From assembly GCF_958295425.1 (NCBI RefSeq), contig NC_081147.1, positions 6,717,290 through 6,781,289 of the forward strand: a stretch of DNA of 64,000 nucleotides. Reading direction: 5' to 3'. The translations under genes and the position numbers were made by a program. The notes below the pieces were generated by a model, which did not search any database, was not told the DNA's origin, and worked only from the letters and a program-made list of their open reading frames with translations. Below, piece by piece: positions 13,387-22,400 of the stretch; position 1 is the stretch's first letter; each line of letters opens with the position of its first letter. The DNA is from Solea solea (Eukaryota > Chordata > Actinopteri > Pleuronectiformes > Soleidae).

Positions 13387-13713
13387 GTAAGTGAAATTTT
13401 ACATTATTATAATGAGCTAAACAGCAGGCCATTGCTAAAATGTGTTCGTTAATTACAGTAACTACGTCTTTTCACTCATTGAAAATACATACATACACAT
13501 GTATTTAAACACACACGCATTAATCGAAATATAGTTAATAATAATATATGCACATGTAAATGTTCCATGCTTTTTTTTTTCTTTTTCGCTTTGCTGTTTT
13601 TTGCGAAAGTTTAGTGTTTAAATGCAGTCAGTATCCTATCTCTGAGATGGTGTTGTCTGCGACGTTACACGGGAGCCAGACTTTCTGTCTGAACAGTTCC
13701 ACTGTGAGAACCG
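13387..13713. other. Intron-like / upstream region with no clear gene
   Basis: AT-rich sequence with a TACATACATACACATG tract near 13488, then a GC-richer stretch from about 13640 leading into putative exon D. An upstream ATG near 13648 opens a 57-codon frame that ends at 13820. It overlaps exon D in another frame and I do not trust it. Confidence 0.4.
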
Positions 13714-13856
13714 ATGTCCTCTCACCCGGACCCGCAGCTGCAAAGCTCCCGTTTTCGCGGAACCGCTTGCTGTGTTTCGGCTGCGTCTTCGGTTGTGAGG
13801 ACTGTGGGTCACATTGCTGATCTGTTCAGAGAGCTTCGCTGGTGCTGCTGCTGCAG
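13714..13856 (+). CDS. Putative first coding exon D, left copy
   Basis: A GC- and CpG-rich patch in otherwise AT-rich DNA, which is typical of a 5' exon. ATG at 13714 opens 47 codons plus two bases up to CTGCAG|GTATCC, a plausible donor. The predicted N-terminus is rich in S, R and C with few acidic residues (…RTVGHIADLFRELR…), which would suit a mitochondrial targeting sequence. That is an inference only. The phase does not join directly to block B, so other exons would be needed. The right mirror 41361-41503 is the same length. Confidence 0.3.
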
Positions 13857-14439
13857 GTATCCTGTCTATTTAACAAGTAGGCTATACACTAAATCTATCC
13901 CTCTATTCTTAAAAATTAGGTCCACTCTGAATGTTGATACAGTGTGGGTGTTGTAATTATTATTTTTTTTTTTTTTATGACAGTCTTTTCCATTCTTACA
14001 ACGCACAGTTAACGTGACTGGATTCTGCTTCATCCGGGGAAAGAGGTTGACCCTCAGGCTTTGGACACCTACAGTATTTAGTTGATGACAAACTGTTTCC
14101 TTAACCCTCAGGCTTCATTATGATTCATTTCCACTGTGTTAGTGCATATGGCACACTTTCTTGTAAGAAGGTCTCTTGGCAAATTGGAATTCAAATGAAA
14201 ACATTTTATTAATAGATCAATAGAACACTGAACATTGTTTTCACCATACACTTGAGTATATGGCAGGAATGTTCACTCCCAAGAATTGTTGTCATAAAAG
14301 ATTAATACTTTTGTCCTGCATCAGTCCTCCTCAAAACCACCAAATATTCAATTATTTCCATATTACAAATGTCCTCTTTTCAAATTAAGAGGGGAGGGAG
14401 TACATGTTTTATCTGATGCTACACAAAACTAACAATGCT
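13857..14439. other. Intron-like sequence, no gene seen
   Basis: No coding signal. It contains TAGG at 13878-13881, the site orthologous to the provirus target on the right arm, here unoccupied. A T-run lies at about 13961-13977. Confidence 0.5.
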
Positions 14440-15400
14440 TCAAAGTTAATATTGTGGGTAATCTTTGACATATTCAAGACTGATTAAAAAAAAAAAAACC
14501 CTAACCCTAACCCACCCAACATTTGTCATGTCTGTTGCCAGTACAACCCATGAAATGCTAATTTGTACTTGTGAGGAAGTCACTGCAGCTCTGACCTTGT
14601 AACCTAAATATGTTTCTGCTTCAAAATCACTTTGTTTCATACATGAGGTTAATGTCTGGCAGATTATACCAATCTTAGCCAATCTTCATCACAAAGTTTT
14701 ATGTTAAATCCTGATTCCCATCTTTTTTTTTTATGTATTTTGTAGCATTTTTTTATATAGTCCCAATATAATTCAAATTGTGGTTTCTTTGTATGCGTTG
14801 ATTATGATGATCTGGATCACACTATTCACTTCTCAGGAGGGGTCCATCCTGATCTCTTTCATATAGTAGTCTCTAAGTTGCAGGAATCCACAGAATTCAT
14901 GATTGATTATCTAAATCCTTTTTTTCTGTCATATTTTGGAAACTCTCAAGCTGTCATCTTTCACCAAAACACACCATGCTGTGATTCCCTTGGTTGTCCA
15001 CTGTTTAAATCCTATATCGTACCTAGTCGGTGTAAAATTGCTATCATATTCAATAAATTAGTGTCTTTCTGTATCTTATATTTTTTTATTATGCTGAACC
15101 ATATTTTGTATGTGAACATCGTGATTGTGTCTATTTGGTTTTGAATCTTCTTGTATGTTTCTTTATCCCCAATTATATTCTGTACTGGGTTTTCTCCAAA
15201 CTCTTTTTCTATTTCATTTCACTGTGTCTGGTTTGCACCAACCTACAATATATCTCAATTGGGCCGCATGGTAGTATTCCTTTAATTTTGGAAGTCTCAT
15301 CCCTCCTTCTTCTTTTGGCAGCTGGAGAGTTTCCAGTCTTATCGTGGGTCTTTTGCCACCCCAACTAAACTTTGATATCATTTTATTCCAGCTCATAAAT
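14440..15400 (-). mobile_element. LINE (L1/Tx1-like) ORF2 3' fragment, left copy
   Basis: On the minus strand, 15396-15214 reads as a 60-residue segment with FSWGGKRPTIRLETLQLPKEEGGM and then KLKEYYHAAQLR. This is the recognisable pattern just downstream of the reverse-transcriptase core of L1-type ORF2 proteins. Toward lower coordinates, frames are broken but still suggest degenerate ORF2 C-terminus down to about 14450. A CCCTAA-like tract (14499-14513) follows an A-run at the lower end. Clade assignment is from memory of the family; the limits are approximate. Confidence 0.6.
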
Positions 15401-15479
15401 TGGGGTTTGGGGGACCTCTACTGGTAGGGCTTGGAATAGGTATAAGGGTCAGAGTCAGCAAGTCGGCAGCACCCCCGCT

Positions 15480-16250
15480 TTACCCGCAGGCTGTAGCAGA
15501 GAGCCCCCCTTACAGCAACAACTTTGGCTCTTTCTCTCCCACTCCTGAATTCCCCGCTCCAGAGCCTGATGATGATCATGAAACACCTTTTGTAGAGGTA
15601 GAGAAAAAGAAAAGAAAAGCTTGTTATAAAATAAATATATATAAATATATATATATATATATTATAAAATGACGACAAACCCACACCATAGCTTCCCCCC
15701 AAACATTTATGACCTTCCCCAAAGTTTCATCTTGGAATGCCCATGGCATCCAATCAAATTCTTTTAGAGCCCAACAAATTAAATTCTTGTTGAAAACTGA
15801 CTTTGACATATTATGTTGTCAAGAACTGAGACTGAACACAAGTAAAGAGTAAAGGTATCCAGCATGTGGAACAAAGGTCTAAGTGTAATTTCTATTGGCG
15901 AAAGTAAAGCTGATGGTGGGATCTTTTTTCTAAAACTGGTGATGTCACTATTATTCGTAAAACGAATGATTTCCTAATTTAATTCCTTGTAGATTGCTCA
16001 TGTTGGATTGTTTTTACAGAGGAGAAAAAATACGAACGATACACGTGTACACCTCTCATGAGAGAACAAACATTTTTCAACTTTTTAAAAGACTTAAAGA
16101 ACCGCTATTGGTCGGATAAAAATTTATTTTCTGTGGCGACTTTAACACTGTCATCGATGTTAACGACAGAGTGAGCTCTAAAGTCTTGCAACTCAGCTCT
16201 GATGGTAATCGCTTGACTCAATTCAATTCTTATGTAAACTAATTGTGATC
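15480..16250 (+). mobile_element. LINE 5' fragment with apurinic-endonuclease remains, left copy, inverted relative to the 3' fragment
   Basis: Plus-strand frames show two hallmarks of the L1-type endonuclease: an SSWNAHGIQ phrase at about 15725-15752 and a CGDFN phrase at about 16132-16146. In between come FLLKTDFDILCCQE-like residues and YTSHERT. Upstream, a proline-rich frame ending in EVEKKKRK (about 15480-15620) may be the tail of ORF1. The frames are interrupted; in this copy a stop lies just before the GDFN motif where the right copy is open. The fragment points the opposite way from the ORF2 3' fragment beside it. Confidence 0.55.
15636..15668. repeat. AT microsatellite inside the LINE fragment
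   Basis: An (AT)n/(TATA)n run. The mirror at about 30877-30915 has a different length and interruption pattern, so this is one of the fast-changing differences between the arms. Confidence 0.8.
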
Positions 16251-16259
16251 TTAACAAGT

Positions 16260-16853
16260 CCTGGCAAATTAAAGTAGGCACAAGCACCATGACGTCCAAT
16301 CTGAAGCAGCATCCTGCAATTTGTCTTCTTATGTCATCACTTTTTTTCAAAGGATGTATGTGACAGTTTTTTAAATAAAATACACATAATGGAAATATAT
16401 TGGTAAAAAATCTGAAGGAATTTTTCATCATCTCCAGAAAAGAGCATATTTTGTATTTTAAATATGTATTTTTTTTAATACATGTATCAGAAATACTTCC
16501 CATCCCTGCTTAGAGACATTACGTGAAGGTTGAAAATTGTGTCGCTTTAAATAAAACCCATAACATGAGAAAATAAATTGAAGCACAATATATAATGATT
16601 ATGTATAGAAAATGCACTCTGATTTTCGCAGTTGAAGCACAAGAATCTGGATCTTTACAAAACAAATGTTATCTATCCGCAATTCCTATACTCCTATTCC
16701 AAATATGTTTGTGATTTAAACAGCATTTGTCTAGTGTAACATTAGTGATACTTTTGCAGTAGTATATTTATTGTGAGACACAATTATAATTTTTTCCCAA
16801 ATCTGTCCATGCCTCATCCATCTCTTCCTCTCCCTTCTTGTCTTCCTCCTCAG
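16260..16853. other. Intron-like sequence between LINE fragment and block B
   Basis: AT-rich, with no supported gene. A 132-codon open frame on the minus strand (16105-16503) overlaps the LINE fragment. Its mirror has five residue changes and the composition is unremarkable, so I read it as chance. Confidence 0.45.
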
Positions 16854-17009
16854 CACATGGAGAAGATCTCCATGCTGGCTTTCCATCCAGTTAAGATGCA
16901 CAGCTGCTATGAGAAGGTGGTGAACCTGAGCCTTGAGGGTCTGCAGCAACAGTTTGACGTGAGCAGCCCGTCAGTGTTTGTCCAAAGGGCCCAGATCCCC
17001 ATGAGAGAG
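16854..17009 (+). CDS. Exon-like block B, left copy (156 bp, phase 0)
   Basis: A long pyrimidine tract with CTTCCTCCTCAG precedes 52 open codons and the donor GAG|GTGAAA. The peptide contains MEKISMLAFHPVKMHSCYEK and then LEGLQQQFDV and VFVQRAQIPMRE, an amphipathic, non-repetitive composition typical of real protein. The block is GC-rich against AT-rich flanks. The copy at 29538-29693 gives exactly the same protein. It joins in phase with block C. I do not recognise the family; a conserved cytoplasmic or nuclear protein is the most I can say. Confidence 0.65.
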
Positions 17010-17434
17010 GTGAAACCTCAACTACTGACTAACCAGTCTAATATAGGTTATTGGTTAACTGGTTAACACAATGGGAAGTTTCTATGAGAGCTAATCATTT
17101 TATTGACACTCATTTTATTTCTTGATCATTTTCCTACACTGTAGCTCCTGTTTGACTAGAGTTTGTCAAATAGTTGAATGATGAGGTTCTGACTGTGGCA
17201 TTGATCAAGGACACAGTAGAACTAAAGGCGAACATTGTTTGGCGGTTTGATAACTAGGTGGACAGTTAAATAGATATAGTTGTCTACAGACATGCCACAA
17301 TACAGACTGTGGAACTGGGTGTAGTACATTATCACATTATTTCATGGGATATTCCTATATGAGTCAGTTTGTCTGGTGTTACATGCATGTATGTCACAAA
17401 GTTAGGTACAAAACTACAAATTGTGTTTTACTAG
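17010..17434 (+). other. Intron between blocks B and C, left copy
   Basis: 425 bp bounded by GTGAAA and TTTTACTAG. AT-rich, without open frames of interest. Both splice signals are kept in the right mirror. Confidence 0.55.
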
Positions 17435-17527
17435 ATGTTTGAGCAGATCCTTCATCAGAGTCTCGAGTCTCAGGGTACAGAGGAGCTGTGTAAGATCATC
17501 CAGCACTGCCAGGACAGAGTCATTAAG
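17435..17527 (+). CDS. Exon-like block C, left copy (93 bp, phase 0)
   Basis: The acceptor TTTTACTAG is followed by 31 open codons and the donor AAG|GTAATA. The peptide contains MFEQILHQSLESQG and then EELCKIIQHCQDRVIK, predicted to be helical. Lengths and phases of B and C are compatible with consecutive exons of one gene on this strand. Nothing downstream in the arm looks like a further exon, so the gene is probably truncated here or continues in exons I could not pick out. The mirror is 29020-29112. Confidence 0.6.
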
Positions 17528-18959
17528 GTAATACACAAAGAAAACAGGCTTGTGCATCAAATTCTAGCATAACATCTACATTAATATCTAATAATATTAC
17601 ACCTGGCATACTCCAGCCCTGGGAGTGAAACTTTTGGTCTGGCCTTGTTTTAGTGTTAAGGAAAATTCAGGTTCAACTTTATCAATTTATTAATTTTTGA
17701 GCAAGAGTCCAGGATACCGGGCAATATCCCAGCTTAATCCCCTCTGTGCATCGTCCTCTGATATTTTCAAGCCTCAACTTGCCAGCTCCATGTTTATTTT
17801 TATTATATCAGAAAGTATGAGTGTGTGGATGAGCTAACTCATGCTTTTGAAGCATGATGATGGTCGCCACAGCGGTCGTCTTCCAGATAGAGATTAGATA
17901 GAAAATAAAAACTCCAAACTCAAGGAATAAACACTTGACTTTTTGCGAGAACAGGTGAACCTCACATAGTGTACCCTGAGACGTTATTGCTCTGGACCAT
18001 AATCAAGTGGACTGATAAGAGATTACCGGCATCTTGTGAAATGTGCCAGTACACAAATAAAAGTGTCGGTTCTGTGTACTGGACAGTACCGGGCCACTTC
18101 TAGTTAATAATTGTACTGTAGTGACAGTGATGGTATTTTATGTACACTAAATGTCTCTTATGTGATCTTATTCTTTAACAAACAAGTGCACAATAAAAAT
18201 TCACTGGGAATTCTAAACAGCACATTGCAATTTATTCAATTATTATCGAAGTATTGATCAGTAATACAGTGAAAATGAGAGGAAATGTTTAAGGTGTGCG
18301 CCCCTAAATGTTCTGCTTGCTCTCCTAAAACATTCAGTTATAGGGGGGGCTACTGTGCTCCTAGTAAAAAGTTAGTCTGGTGCCCTGCATACATTGTTCT
18401 AAAGGGTTTATGGTCTTAGTTCCTCTTCAGTAGAGCTGCATGTCCACAATGTAAATTTAATTTTACATTTAAATGCAGAGCTGTCAGTCCCACCGTGTGT
18501 GATTGACAGCTCTGCATTTCATGTTTGCAAAGTTGCAGTTATAGGTGGATTTGTAGTGGACAAGCTATCAGTATCCATCCCTTCTCTTATAACTATGGTT
18601 GTTTCTGGTTTCAAAAACTAACATGGTGTTGCCCAAAATACTAAACTCCAACATTTAAACAGGGGAGTCTACCCATCAGTGGCAACCCAAATAGTTGACA
18701 CTTCCCAACCTTATGAGAACCTGCCTCTCAAAATGGGTTATGGATTCTTATTTTATCTCTGACAAATGGAATGATGAGGAAGGCATGACAATATTATAGC
18801 TATATCATGACATGAGACAAGATATGATCTTAGAATTTTGATATTGTCATATCGTGATCGGGTATTTGTGATGAATTTTCCTGGTTTGAGAATTTTGGAG
18901 AAAATCAAGCTCAAAAGTCAAGATTTTGACAATTACTTTGCAACAATTTGTGACTTTGC
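17528..18959. other. Low-copy AT-rich region without recognised genes
   Basis: No coding block with splice signals found. A short perfect hairpin (listed separately) lies near 18495. The stretch is matched nearly base for base by 27580-29019 in inverted orientation. Confidence 0.5.
18471..18519. repeat. Perfect 16-bp inverted repeat (hairpin), left copy
   Basis: AAATGCAGAGCTGTCA at 18471-18486 and its exact reverse complement at 18504-18519 flank a 17-base loop. A second, AT-rich inverted repeat (TGTAAAT…ATTTACA-like) lies just upstream. The mirror copy at 28028-28076 keeps both stems. It could be the core of a MITE or a chance stem; no terminal target duplication was identified. Confidence 0.6.
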
Positions 18960-19270
18960 ACTGCCCTCTAGTGGCCGAATATGATTTCCCATGAAATATG
19001 GCACCTGCTTTGCATACTACAGCTCCTTATTTTTCCAGTGATCCCCTATATGTCCATATCTACTTTGGACTATAGGAGAAAGTCCATCTCAAATATGAAT
19101 GCTGACTGAATTCTATTGCAACCATTCCTGAATTCGCACTTCTCCCTACTGGCCGAAACGTTTTTTTTTAAGGTGGAATCGAAACTTAATGAAAATCGGA
19201 AGCGAATGTGGAGCCACCTTCAGCATCATCATGTCATTGTTCCCAATAGAATGAGTGCGCGAGTTTTTGT
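18960..19270. mobile_element. Possible short non-autonomous element (unclassified)
   Basis: Contains CACTGCCCTCTAGTGGCCGAA and, about 190 bp later, the related CTCCCTACTGGCCGAAACG. The short-interval recurrence of a 'CTAGTGGCCGAA' phrase resembles the ends or subrepeats of interspersed elements in fish genomes. I cannot define borders, so this is a weak call. Confidence 0.25.
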
Positions 19271-19304
19271 TTTTTTATGTTAATATAATGTCAATGTATT
19301 AATG

Positions 19305-19402
19305 ATATAAATATAATGATGGTGATGATAACAATAATAATATTAACAGCAATAATAATAATAATATTAATAATAATAATGATATGATTACAACAATAAT
19401 GT
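19305..19402. repeat. ATA/ATG-rich trinucleotide microsatellite, left copy
   Basis: Imperfect (AAT)n/(ATG)n tract. It creates isoleucine- or leucine-rich open frames that are not genes. The right mirror is at about 27160-27245, with a somewhat different repeat number. Confidence 0.85.
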
Positions 19403-19499
19403 GTGCTGTGAAAGCAACATTTGTTGAAAAAAACATTGTAGAAATATTTTTTTGAAGTTTGATTATGACAAATAACCATACAGTTAACTGAACAAATGA

Positions 19500-22400
19500 A
19501 ATGTACATCTTATAAGATATACTTCTGTACTCTCAGTGTTTGATTTTGCAATGATTTCACTGTTTGGATGTGTTTTTCTATTGGTGTCTGTTTGTGTGCG
19601 CATTCAGCTGAGATAAGGCTGTTTTCGGATTTTTTTCATTTTCTACTTTCCCATAATATAAACCTAACAAATGAACTTAAAATCTTATAAGATATACTTC
19701 TTTACCCTCAGTGTTTGATTTTGCAAAGATTTCACTGTTTGGATGTGTTTTTCTATAAGTGTCTGTTTGTGCCCATTGAGCTGAGATAAGGCTGTTTTCG
19801 GATTTTTTTTCATTTTTCTACTTTCCCATAATATAAACCTCACAAATGAAGTTAACATCTTTAAAAGATTAAGTTCTGTACCCTTCGTGTTTGATTTTGC
19901 AAAGCTTTCACTGTTGGGATGTGTTTTTCCATAAGTGTCTGTTTGTGTGCGCATTCAGCTGAGATAAGGCTGTTTCCGGATTTTTTTCATTTTTCTGCTG
20001 TCCCATAACATAAACCTCACAAATGACGTTACCATCTTTAAAAGATTAAGTTCTGTACCCTTCGTGTTTGATTTTGCAAAGGCTTTCACTGTTGGGATGT
20101 GTTTTTTCCATAAGTGTCTGTTTGTGTGCGCATTCAGCTGAGATAAGGCTGTTTTCGGATTTTTTTCATTTTTCTACTTTCCCATAATATAAAACCTCAC
20201 AAATGAAGTTAACATCTTTAAAGATTTAGTTATGTACCCTCAGTGTTTGATTTTGCAATGATTTCACTGTTGGGACGTGTTTTTCTATTTGTGTCTGTTT
20301 GTGTGCGCATTCAGCTGAGATAAGGCTGTTTCCGGATTTTTTTCATTTTTCTGCTGTCCCATAACATAAACCTCACAAATGAAGTTAACATCTTTAAAAG
20401 ATTAAGTTCTGTACCCTTCGTGTTTGATTTTGCAAAGCTTTCACTGTTGGGATGTGTTTTTCCATAAGTGTCTGTTTGTGTGCGCATTCAGCTGAGATAA
20501 GGCTGTTTTCGGATTTTTTTCATTTTTCTACTTTCCCATAATATAAACCTCACAAATGAAGTTAACATCTTTAAAGATTTAGTTCTGTACCCTCAGTGTT
20601 TGATTTTGCAATGATTTCACTGTTGGGATGTGTTTTTCTATTGGTGTCTGTTTGTGTGCGCATTCAGCTGAGATAAGGCTGTTTCCGGATTTTTTTTCAT
20701 TTTTCTGCTGTCCCATAACATAAACCTCACAAATGAAGTTAACATCTTAAAAGATTTAGTTCTGTACCCTTCGTGTTTGATTTTGCAAAGATTTCACTGT
20801 TGGGATGTGTTTTTCTATTGGTGTCTGTTTGTGTGCGCATTCAGCTGAGATAAGGCTGTTTCCGGATTTTTTTCATTTTTCTGCTGTCCCATAACATAAA
20901 CCTCACAAATTAAGTTAACATCTTAAAAGATTAAGTTCTGTACCCTTCGTGTTTGATTTTGCAAAGCTTTCAATGTTGGGATGTGTTTTTCTATTGGTGT
21001 CTGTTTTGTGTGCGCATTCAGCTGAGATAAGGCTGTTTCCGGATTTTTTTCATTTTTCTGCTGTCCCATAACATAAACTTCACAAATGCAGTTAACATCT
21101 TAAAAGATTAAGTTCTGTACCCATCGTGTTTGATTTTGCAAAGCTTTCACTGTTGGGATGTGTTTTTCTATAAGTGTCTGTTTGTGCCCATTGAGCTGAG
21201 ATAAGGCTGTTTTCGGATTTTTTTTCATTTTTCTACTTTCCCATAATATAAACCTCACAAATGAAGTTAACATCTTTAAAAGATTAAGTTCTGTACCCTT
21301 CGTGTTTGATTTTGCAAAGCTTTCACTGTTGGGATGTGTTTTTCCATTGGTGTCTGTTTGTGTGCGCATTCAGCTGAGATAAGGCTGTTTCCGGATTTTT
21401 TTCATTTTTCTGCTGTCCCATAACATAAACCTCACAAATGACGTTACCATCTTTAAAAGATTAAGTTCTGTACCCTTCGTGTTTGATTTTGCAAAGCTTT
21501 CACTGTTGGGATGTGTTTTTCCATAAGTGTCTGTTTGTGTGCGCATTCAGCTGAGATAAGGCTGTTTTCGGATTTTTTTCATTTTTCTACTTTCCCATAA
21601 TATAAACCTCACAAATGAAGTTAACATCTTTAAAGATTTAGTTCTGTACCCTCAGTGTTTGATTTTGCAATGATTTCACTGTTGGGATGTGTTTTTCTAT
21701 TGGTGTCTGTTTGTGTGCGCATTCAGCTGAGATAAGGCTGTTTCCGGATTTTTTTTCATTTATCTGCTGTCCCATAACATAAACCTCACAAATGAAGTTT
21801 AACATCTTAAAAGATTTAGTTCTGTACCCTTCGTGTTTGATTTTGCAAAGATTTCACTGTTGGGATGTGTTTTTCTATTGGTGTCTGTTTGTGTGCGCAT
21901 TCAGCTGAGATAAGGCTGTTTCCGGATTTTTTTCATTTTTCTGCTGTCCCATAACATAAACCTCACAAATTAAGTTAACATCTTAAAAGATTAAGTTCTG
22001 TACCCTTCGTGTTTGATTTTGCAAAGCTTTCACTGTTGGGATGTGTTTTTCTATAAGTGTCTGTTTGTGCCCATTGAGCTGAGATAAGGCTGTTTTCGGA
22101 TTTTTTTTCATTTTTCTGCTGTCCCATAACATAAACCTCACAAATGAAGTTAACATCTTAAAAGATTTAGTTCTGTACCCTTCGTGTTTGATTTTGCAAT
22201 GATTTCACTGTTGGGATGTGTTTTTCTATTGGTGTCTGTTTGTGTGCGCACTCAGCTGAGATAAGGCTGTTTCCGGATTTTTTTCATTTTTCTGCTGTCC
22301 CATAACATAAACTTCACAAATGAAGTTAACATCTTAAAAGATTAAGTTCTGTACCCTTCGTGTTTGATTTTGCAAAGCTTTCACTGTTGGGATGTGTTTT

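Larger units (their letters stand above)
12129..19507. repeat. Left low-copy arm of a giant inverted repeat
   Basis: About 7.4 kb of non-satellite sequence. Its reverse complement is found at about 27040-32654 plus 41340-43061. Identity looks like 98-99%: an anonymous 132-codon stretch at 16105-16503 differs from its mirror at 30044-30442 by only five residues, and exon-like block B is unchanged. Differences include a 16-bp insertion near 13330, (CA)n length near 12800, an AT-microsatellite near 15640, an 8-bp indel near 15735, and the provirus, which is present only on the right. The arm holds the exon-like blocks and LINE fragments listed separately. Confidence 0.95.

Noticed and set aside
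15400..15672. 90-codon proline-rich frame as a separate gene or viral envelope piece
   Set aside because: It abuts LINE endonuclease sequence in the same direction and ends in a lysine-rich motif like LINE ORF1 tails; its end is AT microsatellite.
16105..16503. 132-codon minus-strand frame as a gene
   Set aside because: Overlaps LINE remains on the other strand, has no exon borders, and the mirror copy has drifted at five residues.
19291..19508. Isoleucine/leucine-rich 62-69-codon frames (and mirror at 27040-27254) as membrane peptides
   Set aside because: Translation of an ATA/ATG trinucleotide tract.
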